Of a DNA stretch of 64,000 bases, positions 26,341 to 34,634 are shown piece after piece. Below the pieces are notes generated by a model. That model had not been told where the DNA came from. It did not search any database and was given only the letters and a program-made list of their open reading frames with translations. Origin of the DNA: Szabonella alba (GTDB lineage: Bacteria > Pseudomonadota > Alphaproteobacteria > Rhodobacterales > Rhodobacteraceae); the NCBI RefSeq assembly GCF_016765775.1, contig NZ_JAESVN010000004.1:372001-436000 (forward strand), given 5' to 3'. Within the stretch, counting starts at the first letter, position 1. Each line of letters begins with the position of its first letter. The translations under genes were made by a program, and so were the position numbers.

Positions 26341-26773
26341 GGCGCGGAGATCAGCATGGATGCGCCAGACCCGCAAGGGTTGATCGGCAGGGATTTTCGG
26401 CGCGGGAAAGCCCTGATGCCTCTCACACCGATCATCATTAACCGGGCAGTAACCGAATCGCCCTAGCACTGATGGGGCCGGGTGATCCGGCCGCTGCTTG
26501 CACAGCGACCCATAAGCACCCCCCAGCCCGCCCCGCCGGATCACCCGGCGGGGCAACTGGCCTTGCCGGGCGGGATCGCGCAGGGTCGTCCAGGCGTATC
26601 GTTGCCCTCCCGACACAGCTGATGTGAGAATGATACTGTCTGCACCCTTCCCCCTGGCGGGCATCCTCCCCCGACGCATATCACGCCTCAGTTCACGACA
26701 CGGATCGGCAGGGGCTATGCCTCCGATAGAAATCCCTTATCATTACTCAGGGTTCCATTCGGGAAGGGCGATC
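26341..26773. other. intergenic region with strong hairpins
   Basis: These 433 bases lie between divergent genes. No credible gene was seen. 26476-26567 holds three closely packed hairpins (see the ncRNA entry), and a TTAA-N7-GTAAC sequence lies at 26438-26453. Promoters for both neighbours must lie here, but none stands out. Confidence 0.6.
26476..26567. ncRNA. candidate structured RNA with complementary loops
   Basis: Hairpin 1 is GGCCGG-GTGAT-CCGGCC (26476-26492). Hairpin 2 is CCCCGCCGG-ATCAC-CCGGCGGGG (26531-26553). Hairpin 3 is GGCAA-CTGGCC-TTGCC (26552-26567) and overlaps the end of hairpin 2. The loops of hairpins 1 and 2 are exact complements, so a kissing contact or an alternative 13-bp long-range pairing is possible. 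Strand and function are unknown; no Rfam family was recognised by eye. Confidence 0.35.
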
Positions 26774-27664
26774 GTGCTCAACAAACTGGAAATGTTTCTG
26801 GCCCTTGCCAAAGAGGGCCATTTCGGCCGCGCCGCGACCAAGATGGGTATTGCACAGCCAACGCTTTCAACCGGGATCCGGCAGTTGGAGGATCAGCTGG
26901 GCGTGCAGCTTGTGATCCGGGGCTCGCATTACGGCGGGCTGACGCCCGAGGGACAGCGCGCCCTGCACTGGGCACGTCAGATCGTCGGCGATGCGCGGCA
27001 ATTGCGCGAAGAAATGCGCCATGCGCGGGAAGGGCTTTCGGGCGCGATCCGTCTGGCGGTGATCCCGACCGCGCTGACATGGGCGGCACGTCTGACCGCG
27101 CGTTTCAGCGCGGCCCATCCGAATGTGCGCTTCACCGTGCTGTCGCGCACCTCGGTCGAGATCCTGTCGATGCTGGAAAATCTCGATATCGACGCGGGAA
27201 TTTCCTATCTCGACAATGAACCCACGGGCCGGGTCAGCACCGAACCGCTTTACAATGAACGCTATATGCTGGTCTGCCGCGAGGACGCGGAGCTTGCGGG
27301 GCGCGCCTCGGTCGGCTGGGGGGATCTGGCGGGGCTGCGGCTATGCCTGCTGACCCCGGACATGCAGAACCGCCGGATCGTGAATCGTCGCTTTGCCGAG
27401 GCGGGCATCGCCCCCGAGGCACGGATCGAGGCCAATTCGACGGTGGTTCTGGTCGCCAATGTGCTGGAGGGCGGATGGGCAACGATCCTGCCCTCGGACA
27501 TGGCGGCCTTTCTGACCGTCGGAAAACCCCTGCGCGCGATCCCGCTGGGGGATGCCGGGTGGAGCCATCGGGTCGGGCTGGTCGCGCCTTATCGCGAACC
27601 GCATACGCCGGTCTTGCAGGAGTTGCTGACCACGGCGCGGCGGCTTTCGGAACTGGCGGATTGA
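26774..27664 (+). CDS. LysR-family regulator, probably of the formate dehydrogenase operon
   Basis: The protein has 296 residues: an N-terminal winged helix-turn-helix (about 1-60: MFLALAKEGHFGRAATKMGIAQPTLS) and a periplasmic-binding-type effector domain (about 85-290). I chose the GTG at 26774 because the family helix begins directly after it and GGAAGGG lies before it; in-frame ATGs further upstream (26717, 26624) add sequence without homology. It lies 108 bases upstream of fdsG on the same strand. A LysR-type operator overlaps its stop codon. FdsR-type regulators of formate dehydrogenase are known in related loci; formate or a related effector is inferred. Confidence 0.86.
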   Translation: MLNKLEMFLALAKEGHFGRAATKMGIAQPTLSTGIRQLEDQLGVQLVIRGSHYGGLTPEGQRALHWARQIVGDARQLREEMRHAREGLSGAIRLAVIPTALTWAARLTARFSAAHPNVRFTVLSRTSVEILSMLENLDIDAGISYLDNEPTGRVSTEPLYNERYMLVCREDAELAGRASVGWGDLAGLRLCLLTPDMQNRRIVNRRFAEAGIAPEARIEANSTVVLVANVLEGGWATILPSDMAAFLTVGKPLRAIPLGDAGWSHRVGLVAPYREPHTPVLQELLTTARRLSELAD

Positions 27665-27680
27665 TAGTCAAATCCTATCA
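27662..27680 (+). promoter_or_regulatory. LysR-type operator before fdsG
   Basis: TGATAG-N7-CTATCA is a perfect dyad that fits the LysR T-N11-A rule (ATAG-N7-CTAT). It overlaps the regulator's stop and lies about 90 bases before fdsG. Confidence 0.6.
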
Positions 27681-27681
27681 C

Positions 27682-27710
27682 TTGACGGAAAAGCGTTATT
27701 GATTTTACGA
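27682..27710 (+). promoter_or_regulatory. candidate fds promoter
   Basis: TTGACG (27682-27687) and TTACGA (27705-27710) are 17 bases apart, just downstream of the LysR-type operator. Activator-dependent promoters of this class often have a weak -10. Confidence 0.35.
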
Positions 27711-27772
27711 TTGATCCGCGCCAGACCAGCCCCGACAGGACCGGAATTTTCCGGACAGGAAGGAGCAGAGCC

Positions 27773-28249
27773 ATGCCGCAGCTTTTGGCAGAGCCAACCG
27801 AAGCGCAGATCCGGGATGTGATCGCACCTTTGCAGGGGCTGGAAGGTCCATTGCTGCCGATGCTGCATGCGCTGCAGGAGCATTGGGGATATGTGCCGCA
27901 GGCGGCGGCGCCGGTGATCTGCGCCGCGCTGAACATCTCGCGCGCCGAATTTCACGGCGTGGTCAGCTTTTACCATGATTTCCGTGAGGCCCCTGCCGGG
28001 CGGCATGTGCTGAAGATCTGCCGGGCCGAGGCCTGTCAGGCCATGGGCGGCACCGAACTGGCCGGGGTGGCGCTGGACCGGCTGGGCGTGGACTGGCATG
28101 GCACGACCGCCAATGGCGCGGTGACGGTGGAACCGGTTTATTGCCTGGGCCTGTGCGCCTGTGCGCCTGCGGCGATGATCGACGGGCGCGTGGTCGGGCG
28201 GCTGGATGCCGAGGGCATGACAAAGCTGTGCGCGGAGGCCGGGGCATGA
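27773..28249 (+). CDS. fdsG: NAD-dependent formate dehydrogenase gamma subunit
   Basis: The protein has 158 residues of the NuoE/24-kDa family. It carries one [2Fe-2S] cluster bound by C83, C88, C124 and C128 (CRAEAC and CLGLC). In the soluble Mo-dependent complex FdsGBA it passes electrons between the FdsA clusters and the FMN/NAD site of FdsB. The ribosome site (GGAAGGAG) is well placed. Its TGA overlaps the fdsB ATG. It is the first gene of the operon. Confidence 0.93.
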   Translation: MPQLLAEPTEAQIRDVIAPLQGLEGPLLPMLHALQEHWGYVPQAAAPVICAALNISRAEFHGVVSFYHDFREAPAGRHVLKICRAEACQAMGGTELAGVALDRLGVDWHGTTANGAVTVEPVYCLGLCACAPAAMIDGRVVGRLDAEGMTKLCAEAGA

Positions 28250-29763
28250 AGATCTATGTTCCGCAGGACAGCGCCGCCAAAGCTGTGGGTGCCGATGCCG
28301 TGGCCGGGGCCATTCAGGACGAGGCCGCACGGCGCGGGCTTGAGATTACCCTGATCCGCAACGGATCGCGCGGGATGTGCTGGCTGGAACCGCTGGTCGA
28401 GATTGACAGCGGTTCGGGGCGGCAGGCCTTCGGCCCGGTGACAGTGGCCGATGTGCCTGCACTGCTGGATGGCACGCTGGCCGGTCACGGCGCGGTCGAG
28501 GAAATTCCCTTCTTCGCGCGCCAGACGCGGCTGACCTTCGCGCGTTGCGGGCTGATCGACCCGCTGGATCTGGACGATTACCGCGCCCATGGCGGGCTGG
28601 CTGGTCTAGTCCGCGCGGCGGCAATGACCGGGGCCGAGATCGTGGCCGAGGTGACCGCCAGCGGGCTGCGCGGACGTGGCGGCGCGGGCTTTCCGACCGG
28701 CATCAAGTGGAAAACCGTGCATGATGCGCCCGGGCCGCAGAAATATATCGTCTGCAATGCAGATGAAGGCGACAGCGGCACCTTTGCCGACCGCATGATC
28801 ATGGAAGGCGACCCTTTCAGCCTGATCGAGGGGATGGCGATTGCCGGGCTCGGGGTCGGGGCGACCAAGGGCTATGTCTATCTGCGGTCGGAATATCCCG
28901 ATGCAATCCGGATGATGGAGGCCGCCCTGCGCATCGCGCGTCAGGCCGGCATACTGGGCGCCGATGTCATGGGGTCGGGCCGCGCCTTCGACATGGAGAT
29001 CCGCATGGGCGCAGGCGCCTATGTCTGTGGTGAGGAAACCAGCCTGCTGAACTCGCTGGAGGGCAAGCGCGGCGTTGTGCGGGCCAAGCCCCCCCTGCCC
29101 GCACTGGAAGGTTTCCTTGGCCGCCCGACGGTGGTGAACAATGTCATCTCGCTGGCCTCGGTGCCGGTGATCTTTGAAAAAGGGGCCGCGCATTATGCGG
29201 CCTTCGGCACGGGCCGGTCGCGCGGCACGGTGACGCTGCAGATCGCGGGCAATGTGGCGCGCGGCGGGCTCTTTGAAACCGCCTTCGGCCTCAGCCTTGG
29301 TGAGGTGGTGAACGATATCGCGGGCGGCACGGCGACGGGGCGTCCGGTCAAGGCGGTGCAGGTGGGCGGCCCGCTGGGGGCCTATATGCCGGTGTCGAAA
29401 TTCGACACGGCCCTGGGATATGAGGATTTCGACGCGGCAGGCGGGTTGATCGGCCATGCCGGGCTGGTGGTCTTCGATGACCGGGCCGATATGCTGGGGA
29501 TGGCGCGGTTCGCAATGGAATTCTGCGCGGTGGAATCCTGCGGCAAATGCACGCCCTGCCGCATCGGCGCGGTGCGCGGCGTGGAAACCATCGACCGGAT
29601 CGCGGCAGGCGACAGCGCGGCAATCCCGGTGCTGACCGATCTGTGCGAGACCATGAAGGACGGATCGCTGTGTGCGCTTGGCGGCTTCACGCCCTTCCCG
29701 GTGATGTCAGCGCTGACGCATTTCCCGGATGATTTCGTGCGCCACAAGGAGGCCGCGGAATGA
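28246..29763 (+). CDS. fdsB: NAD-dependent formate dehydrogenase beta subunit
   Basis: The protein has 505 residues. A thioredoxin-like N-terminal part (about 1-110) is followed by the NuoF-type FMN/NADH domain (GLRGRGGAGFPTGIKW, NADEGDSGTFADR, GAYVCGEETSLLNSLEG) and a C-terminal [4Fe-4S] motif ESCGKCTPCR with a later Cys (SLCALGGF). This subunit reduces NAD+. The ATG at 28246 overlaps the fdsG stop; the frame opens earlier, but that part is fdsG in another frame. The next ATG (DUF4287) again overlaps the stop, showing a tightly coupled operon. Confidence 0.95.
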   Translation: MKIYVPQDSAAKAVGADAVAGAIQDEAARRGLEITLIRNGSRGMCWLEPLVEIDSGSGRQAFGPVTVADVPALLDGTLAGHGAVEEIPFFARQTRLTFARCGLIDPLDLDDYRAHGGLAGLVRAAAMTGAEIVAEVTASGLRGRGGAGFPTGIKWKTVHDAPGPQKYIVCNADEGDSGTFADRMIMEGDPFSLIEGMAIAGLGVGATKGYVYLRSEYPDAIRMMEAALRIARQAGILGADVMGSGRAFDMEIRMGAGAYVCGEETSLLNSLEGKRGVVRAKPPLPALEGFLGRPTVVNNVISLASVPVIFEKGAAHYAAFGTGRSRGTVTLQIAGNVARGGLFETAFGLSLGEVVNDIAGGTATGRPVKAVQVGGPLGAYMPVSKFDTALGYEDFDAAGGLIGHAGLVVFDDRADMLGMARFAMEFCAVESCGKCTPCRIGAVRGVETIDRIAAGDSAAIPVLTDLCETMKDGSLCALGGFTPFPVMSALTHFPDDFVRHKEAAE

Positions 29764-29966
29764 GTGACAAGGTAAAGGGCCCGGCCTCTTACTTTCCGTC
29801 CATCGAAAAGTCCTATGGGCAACCGGTCGCCCATTGGCTTGATCTGATCGCCGCGCGCTCCGATCTTAAACATATGGAACTGGTGGCCCTGCTGAAAGCC
29901 GAACACGGGCTTGGCCATGGCCATGCCAATGCGCTTGTCGCCCATGCCAAAAGCCTCAAGGAGTGA
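29760..29966 (+). CDS. small DUF4287-type protein inside the formate dehydrogenase operon
   Basis: The protein has 68 residues with the typical pattern KGPASYFPSIEKSYGQP, HWLDLI, KHMELVALLKAEHGLGHGHA. The ATG overlaps the fdsB stop, and the fdsA ATG follows the stop with only four bases between. The usual fds order is G-B-A-C-D, so this is an added gene. No signal peptide or membrane segment is present. The domain's function is not known to me; a cytoplasmic accessory role for the dehydrogenase is only suggested by position. Confidence 0.85.
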   Translation: MSDKVKGPASYFPSIEKSYGQPVAHWLDLIAARSDLKHMELVALLKAEHGLGHGHANALVAHAKSLKE

Positions 29967-29970
29967 CCCG

Positions 29971-32901
29971 ATGAAGGATTTCATCATTCCGACCGATGAT
30001 CGCGATCTTGGCACCCCCGCCCGCGACGGTGCCCCCGTAACCCTGTCCATCGACGGGGTCGAGGTGACGGTGCCCGGCGGCACAAGCGTGATGCGCGCGG
30101 CCGCACTGGCGGGGCTGACCATCCCGAAACTGTGCGCCACCGACAATGTCGAGGCCTTTGGCTCCTGCCGGCTTTGCGTCGTGGAAATCGAGGGGCGGCG
30201 CGGCACGCCCGCCAGCTGCACCACACCGGTCGCGCCGGGAATGGTTGTGCAGACCCAGAATGACAAACTGCGCAAGCTGCGGCGCGGGGTGATGGAACTT
30301 TACATCTCGGACCATCCGCTGGACTGCCTGACCTGTTCGGCCAATGGCGATTGCGAATTGCAGGACATGGCGGGGGCCGTGGGCCTGCGCGATGTGCGTT
30401 ATTCGACCGGGGCGAACCATTATTCCGCAGCCGGAAACGGGATGCTGACGCCGCGCGATGCGCGTGCAACACGCACCGCCCCGGCGGGAGATCTGGGCAA
30501 TCCGAACTATATCCCCAAGGATGAAAGCAATCCCTATTTCACCTATGACCCGGCGAAATGCATCGTCTGTTCGCGCTGCGTGCGCGCCTGCGAAGAGGTG
30601 CAGGGCACGTTCGCGCTGACGATCGAAGGGCGCGGCTTTGACAGCCGGGTATCCTTCGGCGCGAAAACCGATGATGCACTGGCCTCCGATTGCGTGTCCT
30701 GCGGCGCCTGCGTGCAGGCCTGCCCGACCGCGACGCTGCAGGAAAAATCAGTGGTCGAACTGGGCACGCCCACGCGGTCGGTCATCACGACCTGCGCCTA
30801 TTGCGGGGTCGGTTGCAGCTTCAAGGCGGAACTGAACGGCGATCAGCTTGTGCGCATGGTGCCGTGGAAGCACGGCAAGGCCAATCGCGGCCATTCCTGC
30901 GTCAAGGGGCGCTTCGCCTATGGCTATGCCAGCCACAAGGACCGCATCCTGAACCCGATGATCCGCGACAGCATCGACCAGCCCTGGCGTGAGGTCAGCT
31001 GGGACGAGGCGCTGGGTTTTGCCGCCTCACGCATGCGGGGGTTGCAGGAAAAATACGGCCGCAAATCCATCGGCGTCATCACCTCCAGCCGCTGCACGAA
31101 TGAAGAAACCTATTTGGTGCAGAAACTGGCCCGGGCGGTGTTCGGCAACAACAATACCGATACCTGCGCGCGGGTCTGCCATTCGCCCACGGGTTACGGG
31201 CTGGGCCAGACCTTCGGCACCTCGGCGGGAACGCAGGATTTCGACAGCGTCGAACAGTCCGATGTGATCATGGTGATCGGCGCGAACCCCCATGCGGGCC
31301 ATCCGGTTTTCGCCAGCCGCATGAAAAAGCGCCTTCGCGCCGGTGCCAAGCTGATCGTGATCGACCCGCGCCGCACCGAAACGGTTGAGGGGCCGCATTA
31401 CCGCGCCGCCCATCACCTTCCCCTGCGTCCGGGCACCAATGTCGCCGTGGTGACCGCCATGGCCCATGTGATCGTGACCGAAGGGCTGATGAATGAGTCC
31501 TTCATCCGCGAACGCTGTGACTGGGACGAGTTCCAGCATTATGCCGAATTCGTGGGCCAGCCCAAGAACAGCCCCGAGGCGACCGAGATGCTGACCGGGG
31601 TTCCGGCGGCGGATCTGCGCGCGGCGGCGCGGCTTTATGCGACGGGCGGCAATGGCGCGATCTATTACGGGCTGGGTGTGACCGAACACAGCCAGGGATC
31701 GACCACCGTCATGGGCATCGCGAACCTTGCCATGCTGACCGGCAATATCGGGCGGCAGGGCGTGGGCGTGAACCCGCTGCGCGGCCAGAACAATGTGCAG
31801 GGTGCCTGCGACATGGGGTCCTTCCCGCATGAACTGCCCGGATATCGTCATGTGAAGGGTGCCGAGGTGCGTGCGGTGTTCGAAAGCCTTTGGGGGGTGG
31901 AGCTTGACCCCGAGCCGGGCCTGCGCATCCCCAACATGCTGGATGCCGCCGTTTCGGGCAACTTCAAGGGGCTGTACTGTCAGGGGGAGGATATCCTGCA
32001 ATCGGACCCCGACACCAAACATGTCGCGGCGGGTCTGGCGGCGATGGAATGCGTGATCGTGCATGATCTCTTTCTGAACGAGACCGCGAATTACGCCCAT
32101 GTCTTCCTGCCGGGATCGACCTTCCTTGAAAAGGACGGCACCTTCACCAATGCCGAACGCCGCATCAACCGCGTGCGCCGGGTGATGGCGCCCCGCAACG
32201 GCTATGAGGACTGGGAGATCACCCAGTTGCTGGCCCGCGCGATGGGGGCCAACTGGGGCTATACCCATCCTGCCCAGATCATGGATGAAATCGCGGCCAC
32301 GACCCCCAGTTTCGCGGGCGTCGATTACGCGATGCTTGAGGAAAAAGGCTCGGTCCAGTGGCCCTGCAACGAGAAATCACCCGAAGGCACGCCCTTGATG
32401 CATGTCGACGGTTTCGTGCGCGGCAAGGGGCGGTTCATCGTCACCGAATATGTCGCGACCGATGAACGCAGCGGCCCGCGCTATCCGCTGCTGCTGACGA
32501 CGGGGCGGATCCTGTCGCAATACAATGTCGGCGCGCAGACCCGGCGGACGGCGAATGTGGTCTGGCACGATCAGGACGTGCTGGAGGTCCATCCCCATGA
32601 CGCCGAACAGCGCGGCATCAATGAAGGCGACTGGGTGAAACTGGCCTCGCGGTCCGGTGAGACGACGCTGCGCGCGACGATCACCGACAAGGTCAGCCCC
32701 GGTGTGGTCTATACGACCTTCCACCACCCGACGACGCAGGCCAATGTCATCACTACCGATTTTTCGGACTGGGCAACGAACTGCCCGGAATACAAGGTGA
32801 CGGCGGTGCAGGTCAGCCCTTCGAACGGTCCCAGCGAATGGCAGGAGGATTACGCCGCACAGGCAGCCCTGGCGCGCCGCATCCTGCCCGCTGCGGAATG
32901 A
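29971..32901 (+). CDS. fdsA: NAD-dependent formate dehydrogenase alpha (catalytic) subunit
   Basis: The protein has 976 residues. Order: a [2Fe-2S] plant-ferredoxin-like domain (about 25-100, CATDNVEAFGSCRLC), a NuoG-type Cys/His cluster (DCLTCSANGDCELQ), two [4Fe-4S] motifs (CIVCSRCVRAC and CVSCGACVQACP), a further [4Fe-4S] site (CAYCGVGC), then the molybdenum-bis-MGD catalytic domain and its C-terminal dinucleotide-binding domain. The molybdenum ligand is Cys403 in ARVCHSP; it is TGC, not selenocysteine. It oxidises formate to CO2. AAGGAG lies seven bases before the ATG at 29971. It belongs to the bis-MGD DMSO-reductase superfamily. Confidence 0.96.
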   Translation: MKDFIIPTDDRDLGTPARDGAPVTLSIDGVEVTVPGGTSVMRAAALAGLTIPKLCATDNVEAFGSCRLCVVEIEGRRGTPASCTTPVAPGMVVQTQNDKLRKLRRGVMELYISDHPLDCLTCSANGDCELQDMAGAVGLRDVRYSTGANHYSAAGNGMLTPRDARATRTAPAGDLGNPNYIPKDESNPYFTYDPAKCIVCSRCVRACEEVQGTFALTIEGRGFDSRVSFGAKTDDALASDCVSCGACVQACPTATLQEKSVVELGTPTRSVITTCAYCGVGCSFKAELNGDQLVRMVPWKHGKANRGHSCVKGRFAYGYASHKDRILNPMIRDSIDQPWREVSWDEALGFAASRMRGLQEKYGRKSIGVITSSRCTNEETYLVQKLARAVFGNNNTDTCARVCHSPTGYGLGQTFGTSAGTQDFDSVEQSDVIMVIGANPHAGHPVFASRMKKRLRAGAKLIVIDPRRTETVEGPHYRAAHHLPLRPGTNVAVVTAMAHVIVTEGLMNESFIRERCDWDEFQHYAEFVGQPKNSPEATEMLTGVPAADLRAAARLYATGGNGAIYYGLGVTEHSQGSTTVMGIANLAMLTGNIGRQGVGVNPLRGQNNVQGACDMGSFPHELPGYRHVKGAEVRAVFESLWGVELDPEPGLRIPNMLDAAVSGNFKGLYCQGEDILQSDPDTKHVAAGLAAMECVIVHDLFLNETANYAHVFLPGSTFLEKDGTFTNAERRINRVRRVMAPRNGYEDWEITQLLARAMGANWGYTHPAQIMDEIAATTPSFAGVDYAMLEEKGSVQWPCNEKSPEGTPLMHVDGFVRGKGRFIVTEYVATDERSGPRYPLLLTTGRILSQYNVGAQTRRTANVVWHDQDVLEVHPHDAEQRGINEGDWVKLASRSGETTLRATITDKVSPGVVYTTFHHPTTQANVITTDFSDWATNCPEYKVTAVQVSPSNGPSEWQEDYAAQAALARRILPAAE

Positions 32902-33728
32902 CGATGCAGCGCCCGCCGCTTTACACCTCGGTGCCGGGCCGGGCGGTCCGGCCCGAGGGCGGCGGCGCGATCCATCGCGCCCTGCCCGCCGAGGTGGCGG
33001 TGGCGCTGGTCTTTGACGGCTCCACCCAGGCCGTGATGATGGCAACGCCGGGCGATATCCGCGATTTCGTCACCGGTTTTGCGCTGTCCGAAGGCATCAT
33101 CGCCAGCCCGGATGAGATCGAGAGTTTCGAGGAGGTCGCGCAACCGGGCGGGATCGAGGCGCGGGTCTGGCTGCGCGGTGACCGGGGCGCTGACCTGACC
33201 GCGCGGCGGCGCGCCATGACCGGGCCGGTCGGCTGCGGGCTGTGCGGCATCGACAGTCTGGCCGAGGCGAACCGCCCCCTGCCCGTCCTGCCCGAAACCG
33301 GTCTGCGGCTGTCTGCCAGCGATATCCTGCGCGCAGGTGCGGATCTGCGGCAGCATCAACCACTGCATGCCCGCACCCGCGCAACCCATGCGGCCGCCTT
33401 CCTGCGCCCCAATGAAGGGATAGTTCTGCTGCGCGAGGATGTCGGCCGCCACAATGCGCTGGACAAATTGCTGGGCGCGCTGGCCCTTGCCGGAACCGAT
33501 CCCGGCACGGGCGCGATTTACATGACCAGCCGGTTGTCGATGGAACTGGTGCAGAAGGCCGCGATTGCGGGCTGCCCGGTGCTGATCGCCGTTTCGGCCC
33601 CGACCGCCCATGCCCTGCAACTGGCCGAGGCCACGGGCATGACCCTTGCCGCCTTCGCGCGGGAGGATGGGTTTGACCTATACTCCCGCCCCGACCGTAT
33701 ATTGACCGAGGTTTCCGATGTCGCCTGA
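32898..33728 (+). CDS. fdhD: formate dehydrogenase accessory sulfurtransferase FdhD/FdsC
   Basis: The protein has 276 residues. The family motif GPVGCGLCG gives C113 and C116, which take sulfur from IscS and deliver it to the molybdenum cofactor of formate dehydrogenase. Other family pieces are REDVGRHNALDKL, MTSRLSMELVQKAA and VSAPTAHALQLAE. The ATG at 32898 overlaps the fdsA stop (ATGA); an ATG at 32904 is an alternative. In fds operons this gene is named fdsC. It overlaps fdsD by 11 bases. Confidence 0.93.
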   Translation: MTMQRPPLYTSVPGRAVRPEGGGAIHRALPAEVAVALVFDGSTQAVMMATPGDIRDFVTGFALSEGIIASPDEIESFEEVAQPGGIEARVWLRGDRGADLTARRRAMTGPVGCGLCGIDSLAEANRPLPVLPETGLRLSASDILRAGADLRQHQPLHARTRATHAAAFLRPNEGIVLLREDVGRHNALDKLLGALALAGTDPGTGAIYMTSRLSMELVQKAAIAGCPVLIAVSAPTAHALQLAEATGMTLAAFAREDGFDLYSRPDRILTEVSDVA

Positions 33729-33921
33729 CAAACTTGTCCGCATGGCCAATCAGATCGCCACCTTCTTTCGCAGCCAGCCCGGAACCGATCAGGCGGACCG
33801 CGTGGCCGCCCATCTGCGCGATTTCTGGGATCCGTCGATGCGCGCGGCCCTTGCCGCCCATCTGGCGAAGGGCGGCGAAGGTCTGGATGATCTGGCGCGT
33901 GAGGCAGCGCAGAAGGTCTGA
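33718..33921 (+). CDS. fdsD: formate dehydrogenase delta subunit
   Basis: The protein has 67 residues. The family pattern is MANQIATFF...DRVAAHLRDFWDPSMR, LAAHL and GLDDLAREA. It is the small last gene of the fds operon, needed for a stable, active complex in characterised relatives. It overlaps the end of fdhD and is followed by the convergent yciB after 49 bases; no obvious terminator lies between. Confidence 0.92.
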   Translation: MSPDKLVRMANQIATFFRSQPGTDQADRVAAHLRDFWDPSMRAALAAHLAKGGEGLDDLAREAAQKV

Positions 33922-33970
33922 CGCGGATCTGCGCCCCCGGTCGGTCGGCCCCCGCCGTAAACCCGTCCGC

Positions 33971-34603
33971 TCAGACCCCGGTGCCGTTCTGGCCCGGCTC
34001 GTCCTCGTCATGCGGCGCATCGCCATGCTCCGCCATCAGCCGACCCTGCGCCATGAAAAACACAAACAGCGCCGCCGTCAGACCGAAAGTCTTGAAATTC
34101 ACCCAGATCTCGGTGGAAAAACTCCGCCAGACCACTTCATTCGCGATGGCAAGAAAGGCGAAGAACAGCGCCAGCCGCTTGGTCAGGATCATCCAGCCTG
34201 CGGGTTTCATCGGCAGCGCCTCACCCATGACCAGTTGCAGCCAGCTTTGGCCCCGGGCAAGGCCGATACCAAGCGCCACCGCGAACAGCGCATAGATCAT
34301 CGTCGGCTTCATCTTGAAGAAGCGTTCATCGTTCAGCCAGACCGAAAGCCCGCCAAAGACGACGACCAGAATGACGGTCGCGATCTGCATCCGCGACAGT
34401 TTTCCGGTCAGTTTCCACAGGATCGCCGTGGTCAGGATCATCAGCGGGATGAAGGCGGCGGTGACGATGATGAAGCCGTCATAATTGGTGCCGCCAATGG
34501 AAAAGACCCGATCCTTCAGCATCACATAGCCGATGAAGAAGGCCGCGATCGGCCCCATTTCCAGCGCGAGTTTCAGACCCGTTCCGATTTTCTGTTCCGC
34601 CAT
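33971..34603 (-). CDS. yciB: inner membrane septation protein A family (YciB/IspZ)
   Basis: The protein has 210 residues with five or six predicted membrane helices and the family signatures LALEMGPIAAFFIGYV, FGGLSVWLNDERFFKMKPT and ANEVVWRSFSTEIWVNFKTFG. The family is linked to cell-envelope synthesis and septation. The C-terminal tail is acidic (HDEDEPGQ). It is the last gene of a minus-strand group with the DMT permease (31-base gap) and ftsY, an order that I believe is common in Rhodobacteraceae. Confidence 0.92.
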   Translation of the reverse strand: MAEQKIGTGLKLALEMGPIAAFFIGYVMLKDRVFSIGGTNYDGFIIVTAAFIPLMILTTAILWKLTGKLSRMQIATVILVVVFGGLSVWLNDERFFKMKPTMIYALFAVALGIGLARGQSWLQLVMGEALPMKPAGWMILTKRLALFFAFLAIANEVVWRSFSTEIWVNFKTFGLTAALFVFFMAQGRLMAEHGDAPHDEDEPGQNGTGV

Positions 34604-34634
34604 GGCGCCCTTGCCCCTTCCCTGTCTCTTGCCG

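Noticed and set aside
26476-26567. SRP RNA, 6S RNA or glycine riboswitch
   Set aside because: The conserved GGAAGGNAGCAG-type SRP motif and the riboswitch core are not present, and no 6S-like single long hairpin with central bubble is seen.
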